From: UBA6522 sp965204155
Lineage (GTDB): Bacteria; Pseudomonadota; Gammaproteobacteria; Steroidobacterales; Rariloculaceae
NCBI GenBank assembly: GCA_965204155.1
Contig: OZ241971.1
Span: 3,534,001 to 3,598,000 of the forward strand
DNA: 64,000 nucleotides
Reading direction: 5' to 3'
Positions 56,593 through 64,000 of this stretch are shown in pieces. Under the pieces are notes generated by a model. The model made no database searches. It saw only the letters and a program-made list of their open reading frames with translations, and was not told where the DNA came from. Both the position numbers and the translations under genes were made by a program. The first letter of the stretch is position 1. Each line of letters starts with the position of its first letter.

Positions 56593-58071
56593 TCAGTTGA
56601 CTGGCGGTGGGGAAACTACATGGATAGGCTCCCTTTCCCGGAGGTTCTGCATCAGCTCGAGATGCATTGCAGCAACCGTGTCGCGATACTCGGGCTCTTC
56701 TGCAAGGTTGACCGTCTCGTCGCGATCGTTGAGATGGTCGAAGAGCATTCTCGCGGAAACCTCACCCTGTTCGTCGAACCACTCCGTGAAAGCGAACTCC
56801 GGCGTCTTTATCGCCTCCGAGTCCATCCAGCCCGTAAACACGGCGGACTTGCCCGCGGCCTCGGGATCGGAAAACAGTCCCGCGAAACTCTCGCCGTGCA
56901 AATCCGTCTCCACGTCCAGTTCCAGGAGGTCCATCAAGGTCGGATAGATGTCGATGAATTCAACGAGCGCCCGGGAGTGGCCCGAGGGCCGTCCGGGCGC
57001 CTTGACGACGAGCAGGGAGCGCGTGGCGACATCGAAGGTGGAGTGTTTCGCCCAGAGCCCGTGCTCGCCGAGACTCCAACCGTGATCGCCGAAGAGCATG
57101 ATAATGGTGTTGTCCGCGAAGCCATTTTCTTCAAGTGCTTCCAGGATGCGGCCGATGAGCGCGTCCGAGTAGGAGACACTGGCGTAGTACCCGTGAATCA
57201 CGGTGCGGGCCAGGTCGTCCGGCAGCGCCTCGGGTGAAGGCGGAATGTTGTCGAAATAGCGCAATTCACCCCATGGGTGCCAGGCCTCGGGAGGCGCATT
57301 GAGGGGCAACTGGTTCGCCCCGGGAAGACGTATGTCCGACTCGCTGTAGAGGTCCCAGTAGCGTGTCGGCGCGGTGAACGGCAAGTGCGGTTTGGGCAGC
57401 CCGACGGCGAGAAAGAAGGGTTCCTCCCGACCCCGTTGTTCCTCAATGGTGCGCACCGCCTCAAACGCGATTTTTCCGTTCAGGTAGGTATCGTCCGAAA
57501 CTTCCGCAGATTCGAAGGCCGGACCCAGTCCACCGTCTTCGACCGCCTGCGCGTTTTCCGGGAGCTGATAGTCGCGGTTCGCAAGGCGCTGACGCGGTGG
57601 TCCTTCCCTCATGGGATGCCACGGAGCACGACTCCAGTATCCCGCCGTGTCGTGGCTCCACTGACCCACTTTCCCCAGGCTGATGGTTCGATACCCATGC
57701 GCCTGCAGGGCTCCGAACAACGGCACGGCGGGGGGTGCGACCGGTTCCGTTCGAGCGTGAACCGCTGCAGAACCACCGGGAAACGGCCGCCTTCCCGTAA
57801 ACAGACTCTCCCGGGAAGCGCCGCAAACCGGCACATTGGCGTAGGCGTTGTGAAGCACCAGGCCCTCCTGCGCGATGCGCTCCATGTTGGGCGCATGGAC
57901 GTGCGTGTGACCGTAGGACGGCAGTTCCGGGCGCAGATCGTCGACGATGAGAAAGAGTACATTGCTCGATGGCTGAGCGTGCAACATCGCCGGCATCGCG
58001 AAAACGAGTGTCCACAGGATGACCAGCGGGAGCCGCATCCTCTTTCGCAACCGACCCACAGTCATTTTCAT
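56593..58071 (-). CDS. Secreted sulfatase, iduronate-2-sulfatase-like (paralogue A)
   Basis: A 492-residue sulfatase with signal peptide to MLHAQ. Metal Asp pair in FLIVDDLRPELPSYG; formylglycine Cys C83 in VPVCGASRESLFTG, a C-x-A-S-R variant common in iduronate-2-sulfatase-like enzymes; LPKPHLPF and IIMLFGDHGWSLGEHGLWAKHSTFDVATRSLLVV continue the active site. GGGGAG precedes the ATG at 58071. It is clearly a duplicate of the next upstream gene, sharing most motif blocks, and lies 108 bases after it. Likely removes sulfate from an algal or host polysaccharide; substrate not deducible. Confidence 0.88.
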   Translation of the reverse strand: MKMTVGRLRKRMRLPLVILWTLVFAMPAMLHAQPSSNVLFLIVDDLRPELPSYGHTHVHAPNMERIAQEGLVLHNAYANVPVCGASRESLFTGRRPFPGGSAAVHARTEPVAPPAVPLFGALQAHGYRTISLGKVGQWSHDTAGYWSRAPWHPMREGPPRQRLANRDYQLPENAQAVEDGGLGPAFESAEVSDDTYLNGKIAFEAVRTIEEQRGREEPFFLAVGLPKPHLPFTAPTRYWDLYSESDIRLPGANQLPLNAPPEAWHPWGELRYFDNIPPSPEALPDDLARTVIHGYYASVSYSDALIGRILEALEENGFADNTIIMLFGDHGWSLGEHGLWAKHSTFDVATRSLLVVKAPGRPSGHSRALVEFIDIYPTLMDLLELDVETDLHGESFAGLFSDPEAAGKSAVFTGWMDSEAIKTPEFAFTEWFDEQGEVSARMLFDHLNDRDETVNLAEEPEYRDTVAAMHLELMQNLREREPIHVVSPPPVN

Positions 58072-58179
58072 CGTACTCCCCTTGTGAATATTTGCCGCAA
58101 TCCTGGACCTCAACCGGGTCGGGCGCAAGCGACTGCCCGACCAGGGAAAAGCGGGAAGTCCAGCAGCCGGTGGCAGCTG

Positions 58180-59667
58180 CTAATCAATTGCTTCCCGGTC
58201 CCTGATGTTGTTCATCAATGCGCGATGCATCGCCTCGACCGTGTCGCGATACTCAGGCTCATCTGCAAGATTGATGGTCTCGTCGCGATCATTGCGATGA
58301 TCGTAGAGCATTCTCGCCGAGACCTCGCCCTGCTCGTCGTACCATTCGCTGAGGGCGAAATCCGGTGTCTTGATCGCTTCTGTGCCCAGCCAGCGCATGA
58401 ACACGGCGTCCTTGCCGGGATCGTTTGGATCGGAGAGGACATTCGCGAAGCTCCGGCCGTGCAGATGGGCCGCTACATCCAGTCCCAGCATTTCCATCAG
58501 CGTGGGATAGAGGTCGACGTATTCAACCAGAGCCCGGGTGTGGCCCGGCGCGACGCCCGGCGCTCTCAGGATGAGCGGCGATCGGGTGGCGACATCGAAC
58601 GTGGAGTGTTTCGCCCAGAGCCCGTGCTCGCCGAGACTCCAGCCGTGATCGCTCAGGAACACCACGATGGTGTTGTCGGAAAAGCCGTTTTCGTCAATTG
58701 CCCGCAAAATGCGGCCGACGAGCGTGTCAATGTAGGACACGGTGGCGTAATAACCGTGAATCAGGGTTCGGGCCAGAGCGTCGGACAGCGGTTCGGGTGC
58801 TTCCGGCATGTCATCGTAATAGCGCAATTCACCCCAGTTGTGCCAGGCCTCGCTCGGCGCGTTGATGGGCAAGTCGTTCACTTCGGGAAGGCTTATGTCC
58901 TCGGCGCGGTAGAGATCCCAATAGCGTTGCGGCGCGTTGAACGGCAAGTGCGGCTTGAGCAAGCCCACGGCGAGAAAGAAGGGGTCCTCCTGTTCGCCAA
59001 GCTCCTCGATCGTGCTGATCGCGCGATCGGCGATCTGGCCGCTGAAGTAAGCGTCATCGGCGACGTCGGCCGATTCGAAAGGGGGACCCAGTCCACCTTC
59101 CTCGACCGCCTGAAGATTTTCTTCAAGCAGATAATCGCGGTACCCCATGCGCCGAAGCTCCCGCGCGTCCGTCCAGGGATTCCACGGAGCGCGGCTCCAA
59201 TGGCCCGCGGAGTCGTCGGTCACATGAGCCACCTTGCCGAAGCTCAATGCTCGATACCCTTGCGCCTTGAGGGCTCCAAACAACGGAACCGCCGCAGGCG
59301 TGTCCTGATCCATTCGTGCCTGAAACCCCACGAAGCGGGTGGCTGTCGGCCGCAATCCGGTCAACAGGCTGCCGCGGGAGGCGCCGCACACCGGCACGTT
59401 GGCGTAGGCGTTGTGGAACACGAGGCCCTGTTGCGCGAGGCGCTCGATGTTTGGCGCATGCACGTGCGTGCTGCCGTAGACCGGAAGTTCCGGGCGCAGA
59501 TCGTCGATGATCAGAAAGAGCACGTTGTGCGGCGACTGCGCATGCACCGTCGAGGGCATCGCAAGCACAAGAACCCACAAGATAGCGGTGCAGACGCGGT
59601 TGATGGCGGTGTAGACTCCGTTAATAGCGGTGCAGACTCGGTTCGTTGTTCTCACGCGTTCCTCCAT
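58180..59667 (-). CDS. Secreted sulfatase, iduronate-2-sulfatase-like (paralogue B)
   Basis: A 495-residue sulfatase, paralogue of the following gene. Metal Asp pair in FLIIDDLRPELPVYG; formylglycine Cys C94 in VPVCGASRGSLLTG; LLKPHLPFNAPQRYWDLY; VVFLSDHGWSLGEHGLWAKHSTFDVATRSPLIL. The signal peptide n-region is odd: 7-residue repeats RVCTAIN, GVYTAIN, RVCTAIL precede the hydrophobic core WVLVLAMPSTVHA, encoded by 21-base tandem repeats. The ATG at 59667 is the latest start upstream of the signal peptide; ORF extension further upstream is non-homologous. It is divergent from the TonB receptor gene, so both may share control. Confidence 0.87.
   Translation of the reverse strand: MEERVRTTNRVCTAINGVYTAINRVCTAILWVLVLAMPSTVHAQSPHNVLFLIIDDLRPELPVYGSTHVHAPNIERLAQQGLVFHNAYANVPVCGASRGSLLTGLRPTATRFVGFQARMDQDTPAAVPLFGALKAQGYRALSFGKVAHVTDDSAGHWSRAPWNPWTDARELRRMGYRDYLLEENLQAVEEGGLGPPFESADVADDAYFSGQIADRAISTIEELGEQEDPFFLAVGLLKPHLPFNAPQRYWDLYRAEDISLPEVNDLPINAPSEAWHNWGELRYYDDMPEAPEPLSDALARTLIHGYYATVSYIDTLVGRILRAIDENGFSDNTIVVFLSDHGWSLGEHGLWAKHSTFDVATRSPLILRAPGVAPGHTRALVEYVDLYPTLMEMLGLDVAAHLHGRSFANVLSDPNDPGKDAVFMRWLGTEAIKTPDFALSEWYDEQGEVSARMLYDHRNDRDETINLADEPEYRDTVEAMHRALMNNIRDREAID
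59582..59644 (-). repeat. 21-bp tandem repeat, three copies, inside a signal-peptide coding region
   Basis: Copies at 59582-59602, 59603-59623 and 59624-59644 (plus-strand form ATAGCGGTGCAGACTCGGTT plus one base). They add 7 residues each before the hydrophobic core of the sulfatase signal peptide and keep the frame. Confidence 0.85.
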
Positions 59668-59838
59668 TGCCTTGATCCGTGCCTTGTCCCGGACAAATGG
59701 GTTCCGGTTCCAGAAATTGCCAACTGGCGGTACACGTATTGGCGCCCCTGATGGGTTAACCGTTAAATGTAATGCGATGTTGCATGAGAGCCACAATGAA
59801 TACGTATGCATTCCGCATTTTGGCAGGACACTTGAGCC

Positions 59839-59844
59839 TATAAT
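59839..59844 (+). promoter_or_regulatory. Possible -10 box for the TonB receptor gene
   Basis: A perfect TATAAT 69 bases before the ATG in the AT-rich divergent gap; no convincing -35 at 16-18 bases. A partial dyad ATGC-GATGTT-GCAT at 59772-59785 upstream could be a LacI-type site. Confidence 0.35.
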
Positions 59845-59912
59845 CGTTGCAAGAGCGTCAAAAGCCTGAAATTCTGACGGATCCTCACCCCAGAAATACA
59901 TCGGAGGGAGAA

Positions 59913-62732
59913 ATGGCACGGATTAAGCGGTCGAAAGCACGAAGAAGGTCCACGCGGCGAGATATCCCTCAGAGATTCACGCCGCTCTTGTTGGCCGTGG
60001 CCGGCGCTCTCAGCCTGAACGCGTGGGCGCAGGAAGAATCGGATTCGGAGGGTGGCCAGGGAGCCGGCATCGAAGAGATCGTGGTGACCGGTTTCCGGGG
60101 GAGCCTGATGGAGGCCATGCGCCTGAAGATGGAGTCGGAGCAGATCATCGAAGCGATTTCCGCCGAGGAGCTTGGCAAGCTGCCGGACAACAGCATCGCC
60201 GAGGCCCTGACCCGGCTACCCGGACTCGCAGGTGAAAGAGACCTGCAAACGGGCCGTCAACAGAACATCAGTATTCGCGGACTTTCGGGAAACTTCGCCA
60301 CCGCGCTCCTGAACGGTCAGCAGCAGGTGAGCGCCTCGACTACGAGCCGCAGCGTGCAGTTCGACCAGTATCCTTCGGAGCTGTTGTCCAGCGTGGTGGT
60401 GTACAAGACGCCGAGCGCCTCGCTCTCGGGCCAGGGCCTTTCGGGCACGGTGGACATGCAGACCGTCCGGCCGCTTGACTTTGGCCAGCCCGCCATCGCG
60501 GGCAACGTGCGGTACGAGTGGAATGACAAGCCGGCCGCAAACCCGGATGGAGAGACCCGGGGACAACGCTACACTATTTCCTATATCGACCAGTTCGACA
60601 ACGAAAAGGTCGGTTTTGCCGTCGGATACGCCGGCGTCTCTGCGCCGACGCAGAGTGATTCGCTGCCCCTTTGGAACTGGGGCAACCCTGACATCGCCAA
60701 TGCGAACGTCGGTCTGGTAACCCCGCCCGTGGCACTGAGGGGTTTCGCGTCGCAAGCCCTGTCCGTGGTGCTTGAGCGCGATAGCGTCATGGGGGTCCTG
60801 GAGTTCAGACCGTCCGAACGAACGACCCATGTCCTGGATCTGTTTTACTCGCAATTCGAGGAACGCAATGTAACGCGACTGGCCCAGACAGTATTCAACA
60901 TTCACCGCCCCCCAACACGCAATAAACCCGACACTCTCGGGCCGAATCCGGTAGTGGAGGACGGTCGGGTGGTCGGAGGAACTTACGAGAACCTGAAGCT
61001 GACCGTAGTCAATACGGATAGAGCTACGGATGCCAATCTGGGGGCGATTGCGTGGACCTCGGAATTCCAGCTGAACGATGCCTGGTCGGCAGAGATCAAG
61101 TTGAACACATCGGTCATTGACCATAGCCAGACGGAGATTCAATCAAGATCCGCTACAGGCCGCGGGCGCGAGGGGGCGAGGGATACATTGACGTTCACGA
61201 TAAACGATGTCGGGCTCCCCACATTCAGCGGAGTGCTTGACTATACCGCGCCTGGCGTTTTGGTCCTGACAAACCCGGCGGGTAACACGGGGGGGGCCGC
61301 ATCCCCCGGTGGAGCCGTCGGCTGGTACAACGTGCCGGCCACCGACGATGAAATCTCCCAGGTGCGCGCCGCCGCGCAGCGCACGCTCGATGTGGGTGGC
61401 CTGAGCGACATTCATTTCGGTGTGCAATACGATCAACGCAGCAAGATCCGCGACCACAGCCAGGCGGCGTTCATCGTCATGGCCGATGGGATGCTGACTG
61501 CGCCGATCCAGGCGATCGGGGCTGTACAATTGCCATGGGGTTTCCCCTCGATAGCGGCCTACGACGCAAGGGCCGTCTTTGACAGCGGCATCTACGAGCT
61601 GGAGAGAAACCTGGCCAGCGGTGTGTTGGCTAACAACTATTCCGTGGATGAGCAACTGCTCATGGCCTTCCTGGAGTTCGGAGTGGACTCTACGCTCTTC
61701 GATGTGCCGGTCACCGGCAATTTCGGCGTGCGGATCATCAACACCGACCAGAGTTCGACGGGGTCGAGACTCAGGAACGCCAACAACATTAATAACAGGC
61801 GGCGGGGTCTCGTCAGCGAAGACTTCACCGACGGCGCCACCTACACCGACTACCTGCCGAGCATGAACCTGAACTTTGCGGTGGCCGAGGGCAAGGTGGT
61901 TCGCCTCGGCATCGCCAGGGCCCTTGCGCGTGCCCCCATTCACGATATGCGCGCCAGCCAGAGCATCAACTTCAATGCAAGCAGGGCAGAAAGTACCGAT
62001 GTCTACATGTCGCCCTGGGGGGGCAATGGCGGGAATCCCCTGCTCAGGCCCTGGATCTCCAATCAGATCGACCTCTCTTACGAGCACTACTTCTCCGAAA
62101 GCCGCGGCTACTGGGCCGTGGCCGCGTATTACAAGGATCTCGAAACTTACATTTTCAATGACGAATTATTGGTGGATTTCTCAGGCTTTCCGACCGACCC
62201 CGTTCCCGTTCTCAGCGAGGGCATTGTCAACAGGCCGCAAAACGGCATGGGTGGCGAGCTTTACGGCGTCGAATTCAGTCTGCAGATCCCCGGCGAGATG
62301 CTGACTCCGGCTTTGACCGGCTTTGGCGCGGTCTTCAACGCATCCGCCACCGACAGCAGCATCATTGTCAACCCGAGAATCCCGGAGGCGCGCCTGCCGG
62401 GCCTGTCGGAAGAGGTGGTGAACACGACCCTCTACTACGAGCGCTTCGGATTCTCGGCCCGGGTCAGTTCCACATTTCGCTCCGACTTCATCGTCGCCGT
62501 TGGAGGCCTCGGCGGGATCAACAACCAGGCCACGGAGGCCGAGCAGATCGTGAGTGCGCAGGTCGGTTACAACTTCACTTCGGGCACTCTGGCCGGATTG
62601 AACATTTTCCTCCAGGGCCAGAATCTGACCGACCGGGTCAGGCACCTCTATTTTGAGCGTGATCCTCGCCTGGCGAGCAGGTTCAGCCTGTACGGGCGCA
62701 CTTTCCTGCTGGGCGCATCTTACAGGTTGTAG
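59913..62732 (+). CDS. TonB-dependent receptor (Xanthomonas/Caulobacter type)
   Basis: A 939-residue outer-membrane receptor. Basic n-region and signal core FTPLLLAVAGALSLNAWAQ, TonB box region IEEIVVTGFRGSL, plug with AISAEELGKLPDNSIAEALTRLPGL and ISIRGLSGNFATALLNGQQQ, then a 22-strand-type barrel ending GRTFLLGASYRL. The plug motifs are those of the TonB-Xanth-Caul subfamily, many of which import glycans. GGAGGGAGAA precedes the ATG at 59913. The stop shares one base with the GTG of the GH97 gene, so the two are translationally coupled, suggesting uptake of a gluco-oligosaccharide that the GH97 enzyme trims. Confidence 0.92.
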   Translation: MARIKRSKARRRSTRRDIPQRFTPLLLAVAGALSLNAWAQEESDSEGGQGAGIEEIVVTGFRGSLMEAMRLKMESEQIIEAISAEELGKLPDNSIAEALTRLPGLAGERDLQTGRQQNISIRGLSGNFATALLNGQQQVSASTTSRSVQFDQYPSELLSSVVVYKTPSASLSGQGLSGTVDMQTVRPLDFGQPAIAGNVRYEWNDKPAANPDGETRGQRYTISYIDQFDNEKVGFAVGYAGVSAPTQSDSLPLWNWGNPDIANANVGLVTPPVALRGFASQALSVVLERDSVMGVLEFRPSERTTHVLDLFYSQFEERNVTRLAQTVFNIHRPPTRNKPDTLGPNPVVEDGRVVGGTYENLKLTVVNTDRATDANLGAIAWTSEFQLNDAWSAEIKLNTSVIDHSQTEIQSRSATGRGREGARDTLTFTINDVGLPTFSGVLDYTAPGVLVLTNPAGNTGGAASPGGAVGWYNVPATDDEISQVRAAAQRTLDVGGLSDIHFGVQYDQRSKIRDHSQAAFIVMADGMLTAPIQAIGAVQLPWGFPSIAAYDARAVFDSGIYELERNLASGVLANNYSVDEQLLMAFLEFGVDSTLFDVPVTGNFGVRIINTDQSSTGSRLRNANNINNRRRGLVSEDFTDGATYTDYLPSMNLNFAVAEGKVVRLGIARALARAPIHDMRASQSINFNASRAESTDVYMSPWGGNGGNPLLRPWISNQIDLSYEHYFSESRGYWAVAAYYKDLETYIFNDELLVDFSGFPTDPVPVLSEGIVNRPQNGMGGELYGVEFSLQIPGEMLTPALTGFGAVFNASATDSSIIVNPRIPEARLPGLSEEVVNTTLYYERFGFSARVSSTFRSDFIVAVGGLGGINNQATEAEQIVSAQVGYNFTSGTLAGLNIFLQGQNLTDRVRHLYFERDPRLASRFSLYGRTFLLGASYRL

Positions 62733-64000
62733 TGGGACACCGACTTCGAGCCGCGGCGTTGGCCGCGGCTCTTTGCGCACTAGCCACCGGCAGCGCGCAG
62801 GAGTTTGAAGCCGAACGATTGTTGTCGCCCGGCGGCGACATCGAAGTGAGCGTGGGTGCAAGGGGCGGCCGTCTGGGATACGCCGTTCACTACCGGGGCG
62901 AGGAAGCCATCGGGCCGTCGCAGCTCGGTCTGCTCTTCCAGGGCCGGCACGGCTTCAATGATGGGATGGTTCTGCTGGGGGAGCCGGAACGGCGCAGTTC
63001 CGACGCGACCTGGGAACAGCCGTGGGGCGAGAATCGCTTCGTTCGGGATCACTACAACGAACTCCTGGTGACCGCCCGGCACGAAGTGTCCGGTGCGGTG
63101 ATCGATATCAGGCTTCGTGCCTTCGACGACGGCATCGGGTTCCGCTACGAGATGCCGGAACAGCCCGGAATCGAGTCGCTGAACATCGTCAGGGAACTGA
63201 CCCAGTTCGCCGTGCCGCCCGAGGCGACCGCGTGGTGGATTCCGGCGGACCGGACCAACCGCTACGAATTGCTCTATCGGCACACCGGCCTTGAGGAAAT
63301 CGAACGCGTACACACGCCGGTGACGTTCCGCCTGCCGAGCGGTACGCACCTGAGCATCCACGAAGCCGCGCTGGTGGATTATTCGGGCATGACGCTCATG
63401 CAGGAATACAGCGGGGCGTTCCGGGCGGCGTTGCGGCCCTGGTCGGACGGTGTGCTGGTGAAGACCGCCGTGCCGTTCGTGAGCCCCTGGCGAACCATCC
63501 AGATTGCGCCGGATGCCGTGGGGCTTGTCAATTCAAATCTGATTCTCAATCTGAACGAGCCCAACAAGCTGGGCGACGTCTCGTGGGTGAAGCCCGGCAA
63601 GTACGTCGGCATCTGGTGGGCGATGCATATCAACGAGCGCACCTGGGGCCGTGACGGGGTTCACGGCGCCACCACCGAAGAAACCATGCGCTACATGGAC
63701 TTCGCCGCCGCAAACGGCTTCGCCGGCGTGTTGGTGGAGGGGTGGAACATGGGATGGGACGGCGACTGGCAGGCGGCCGGTGACCTGTTCAGCTTTACCG
63801 AAAGTTATCCCGACTTCGACATTGAGGCGGTGACCCGCTACGGGCACGAACTCGGAGTGGAGTTGATCGGACATCACGAGACTTCCGGCAACATCACCAA
63901 CTACGAACAGCAATTGGGTGCGGCGTTCGACCTGTACGAGGAACTGGGCGTGACGCGGGTAAAGACGGGTTATGTCGCCGGGACCTCGTGGCTCAAGCGG
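62732..64000 (+). CDS. Glycoside hydrolase family 97 protein, N-terminal part (3' end outside window)
   Basis: Open to the last base; 423 codons visible. GTG start at 62732 overlapping the receptor stop, signal peptide RLRAAALAAALCALATGSAQ. The N-terminal super-sandwich (SPGGDIEVSVGARGGRLGYAVHYRG, WGENRFVRDHYNELLV, FRAFDDGIGFRYEMP-like LRAFDDGIGFRYEMPEQ, WWIPADRTNRYELLY) leads into the (beta/alpha)8 barrel at GKYVGIWWAMHI, with FAAANGFAGVLVEGWNMGWDGDW and GVELIGHHETSGNITNYE. These are GH97 signatures (SusB-like alpha-glucosidases and alpha-galactosidases). The catalytic acid lies beyond the end, so inverting or retaining class cannot be told. It probably works in the periplasm on oligosaccharides brought in by the receptor. 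Confidence 0.88.
   Translation, partial: MGHRLRAAALAAALCALATGSAQEFEAERLLSPGGDIEVSVGARGGRLGYAVHYRGEEAIGPSQLGLLFQGRHGFNDGMVLLGEPERRSSDATWEQPWGENRFVRDHYNELLVTARHEVSGAVIDIRLRAFDDGIGFRYEMPEQPGIESLNIVRELTQFAVPPEATAWWIPADRTNRYELLYRHTGLEEIERVHTPVTFRLPSGTHLSIHEAALVDYSGMTLMQEYSGAFRAALRPWSDGVLVKTAVPFVSPWRTIQIAPDAVGLVNSNLILNLNEPNKLGDVSWVKPGKYVGIWWAMHINERTWGRDGVHGATTEETMRYMDFAAANGFAGVLVEGWNMGWDGDWQAAGDLFSFTESYPDFDIEAVTRYGHELGVELIGHHETSGNITNYEQQLGAAFDLYEELGVTRVKTGYVAGTSWLKR

Overview
This is a high-GC, densely packed proteobacterial chromosome segment, most likely from a free-living or host-associated gammaproteobacterium. The TonB receptors of the Xanthomonas/Caulobacter type, an Azotobacter-type FdxA, a sigma-54/NtrC-type promoter and several secreted sulfatases point that way, but there is no rRNA or other marker gene to fix the taxon. 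I saw no tRNA, rRNA, CRISPR array, phage or insertion sequence. The window starts inside a TonB-dependent receptor and ends inside a family 97 glycoside hydrolase. || 1-10 kb: receptor C-terminus, a PepQ-type prolidase and a small flavoprotein are followed by a four-gene minus-strand nitrogen operon. It holds two DUF1989 proteins, a biotin-dependent urea/guanidine carboxylase and a one-domain allophanate hydrolase. This gene set fits guanidine breakdown to ammonia and CO2. It is preceded by a near-perfect sigma-54 promoter and two tandem NtrC-like sites, so nitrogen limitation probably controls it. || 10-26 kb: a PaaY-type hexapeptide protein, a DUF1214-like protein, two outer-membrane beta-barrels, a secreted alpha/beta hydrolase and a secreted cupin. 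Then come an orphan molybdenum hydroxylase large subunit next to an aspartate-carbamoyltransferase-like gene, a second hydrolase, a HicAB toxin-antitoxin pair, two small secreted proteins, a LigJ-like hydratase and a large DUF5916 outer-membrane protein. || 26-37.4 kb: the metabolic core. A BoxR regulator, an acyl-CoA ligase and a 7Fe ferredoxin run left. BoxC, BoxB, a PnbB-like DUF4863 protein and three subunits of a 4-hydroxybenzoyl-CoA-reductase-type enzyme run right. The set suggests that a para-substituted benzoate is activated to its CoA ester, reductively dehydroxylated to benzoyl-CoA, then opened by the aerobic epoxide (box) route. The box reductase gene boxA is not in the window. A 4-HBT thioesterase and a fused hydratase/3-hydroxyacyl-CoA dehydrogenase about 5 kb further could finish the beta-oxidation. 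|| 37.4-50 kb: a retropepsin-like protein, a 1,422-residue SNF2 helicase with a long unassigned N-terminus, the thioesterase and fused beta-oxidation enzyme, a membrane dipeptidase, a PadR/HAAS pair with a palindromic operator, and a SLC13 transporter carrying four RCK_C-like domains. || 50-64 kb: secreted-hydrolase and glycan region. It has three sulfatases (two of them tandem paralogues), a GH13 alpha-glucosidase next to a LacI regulator, a class-C beta-lactamase-like hydrolase, and a TonB receptor overlapping a GH97 gene by one base, which looks like an alpha-glucan uptake locus. || A recurring oddity is short tandem repeats at gene edges: a 21-nt unit x3 in a signal peptide, 24-nt x5 at the end of the reductase small subunit, 33-nt x4 and 44-nt x2 between genes.
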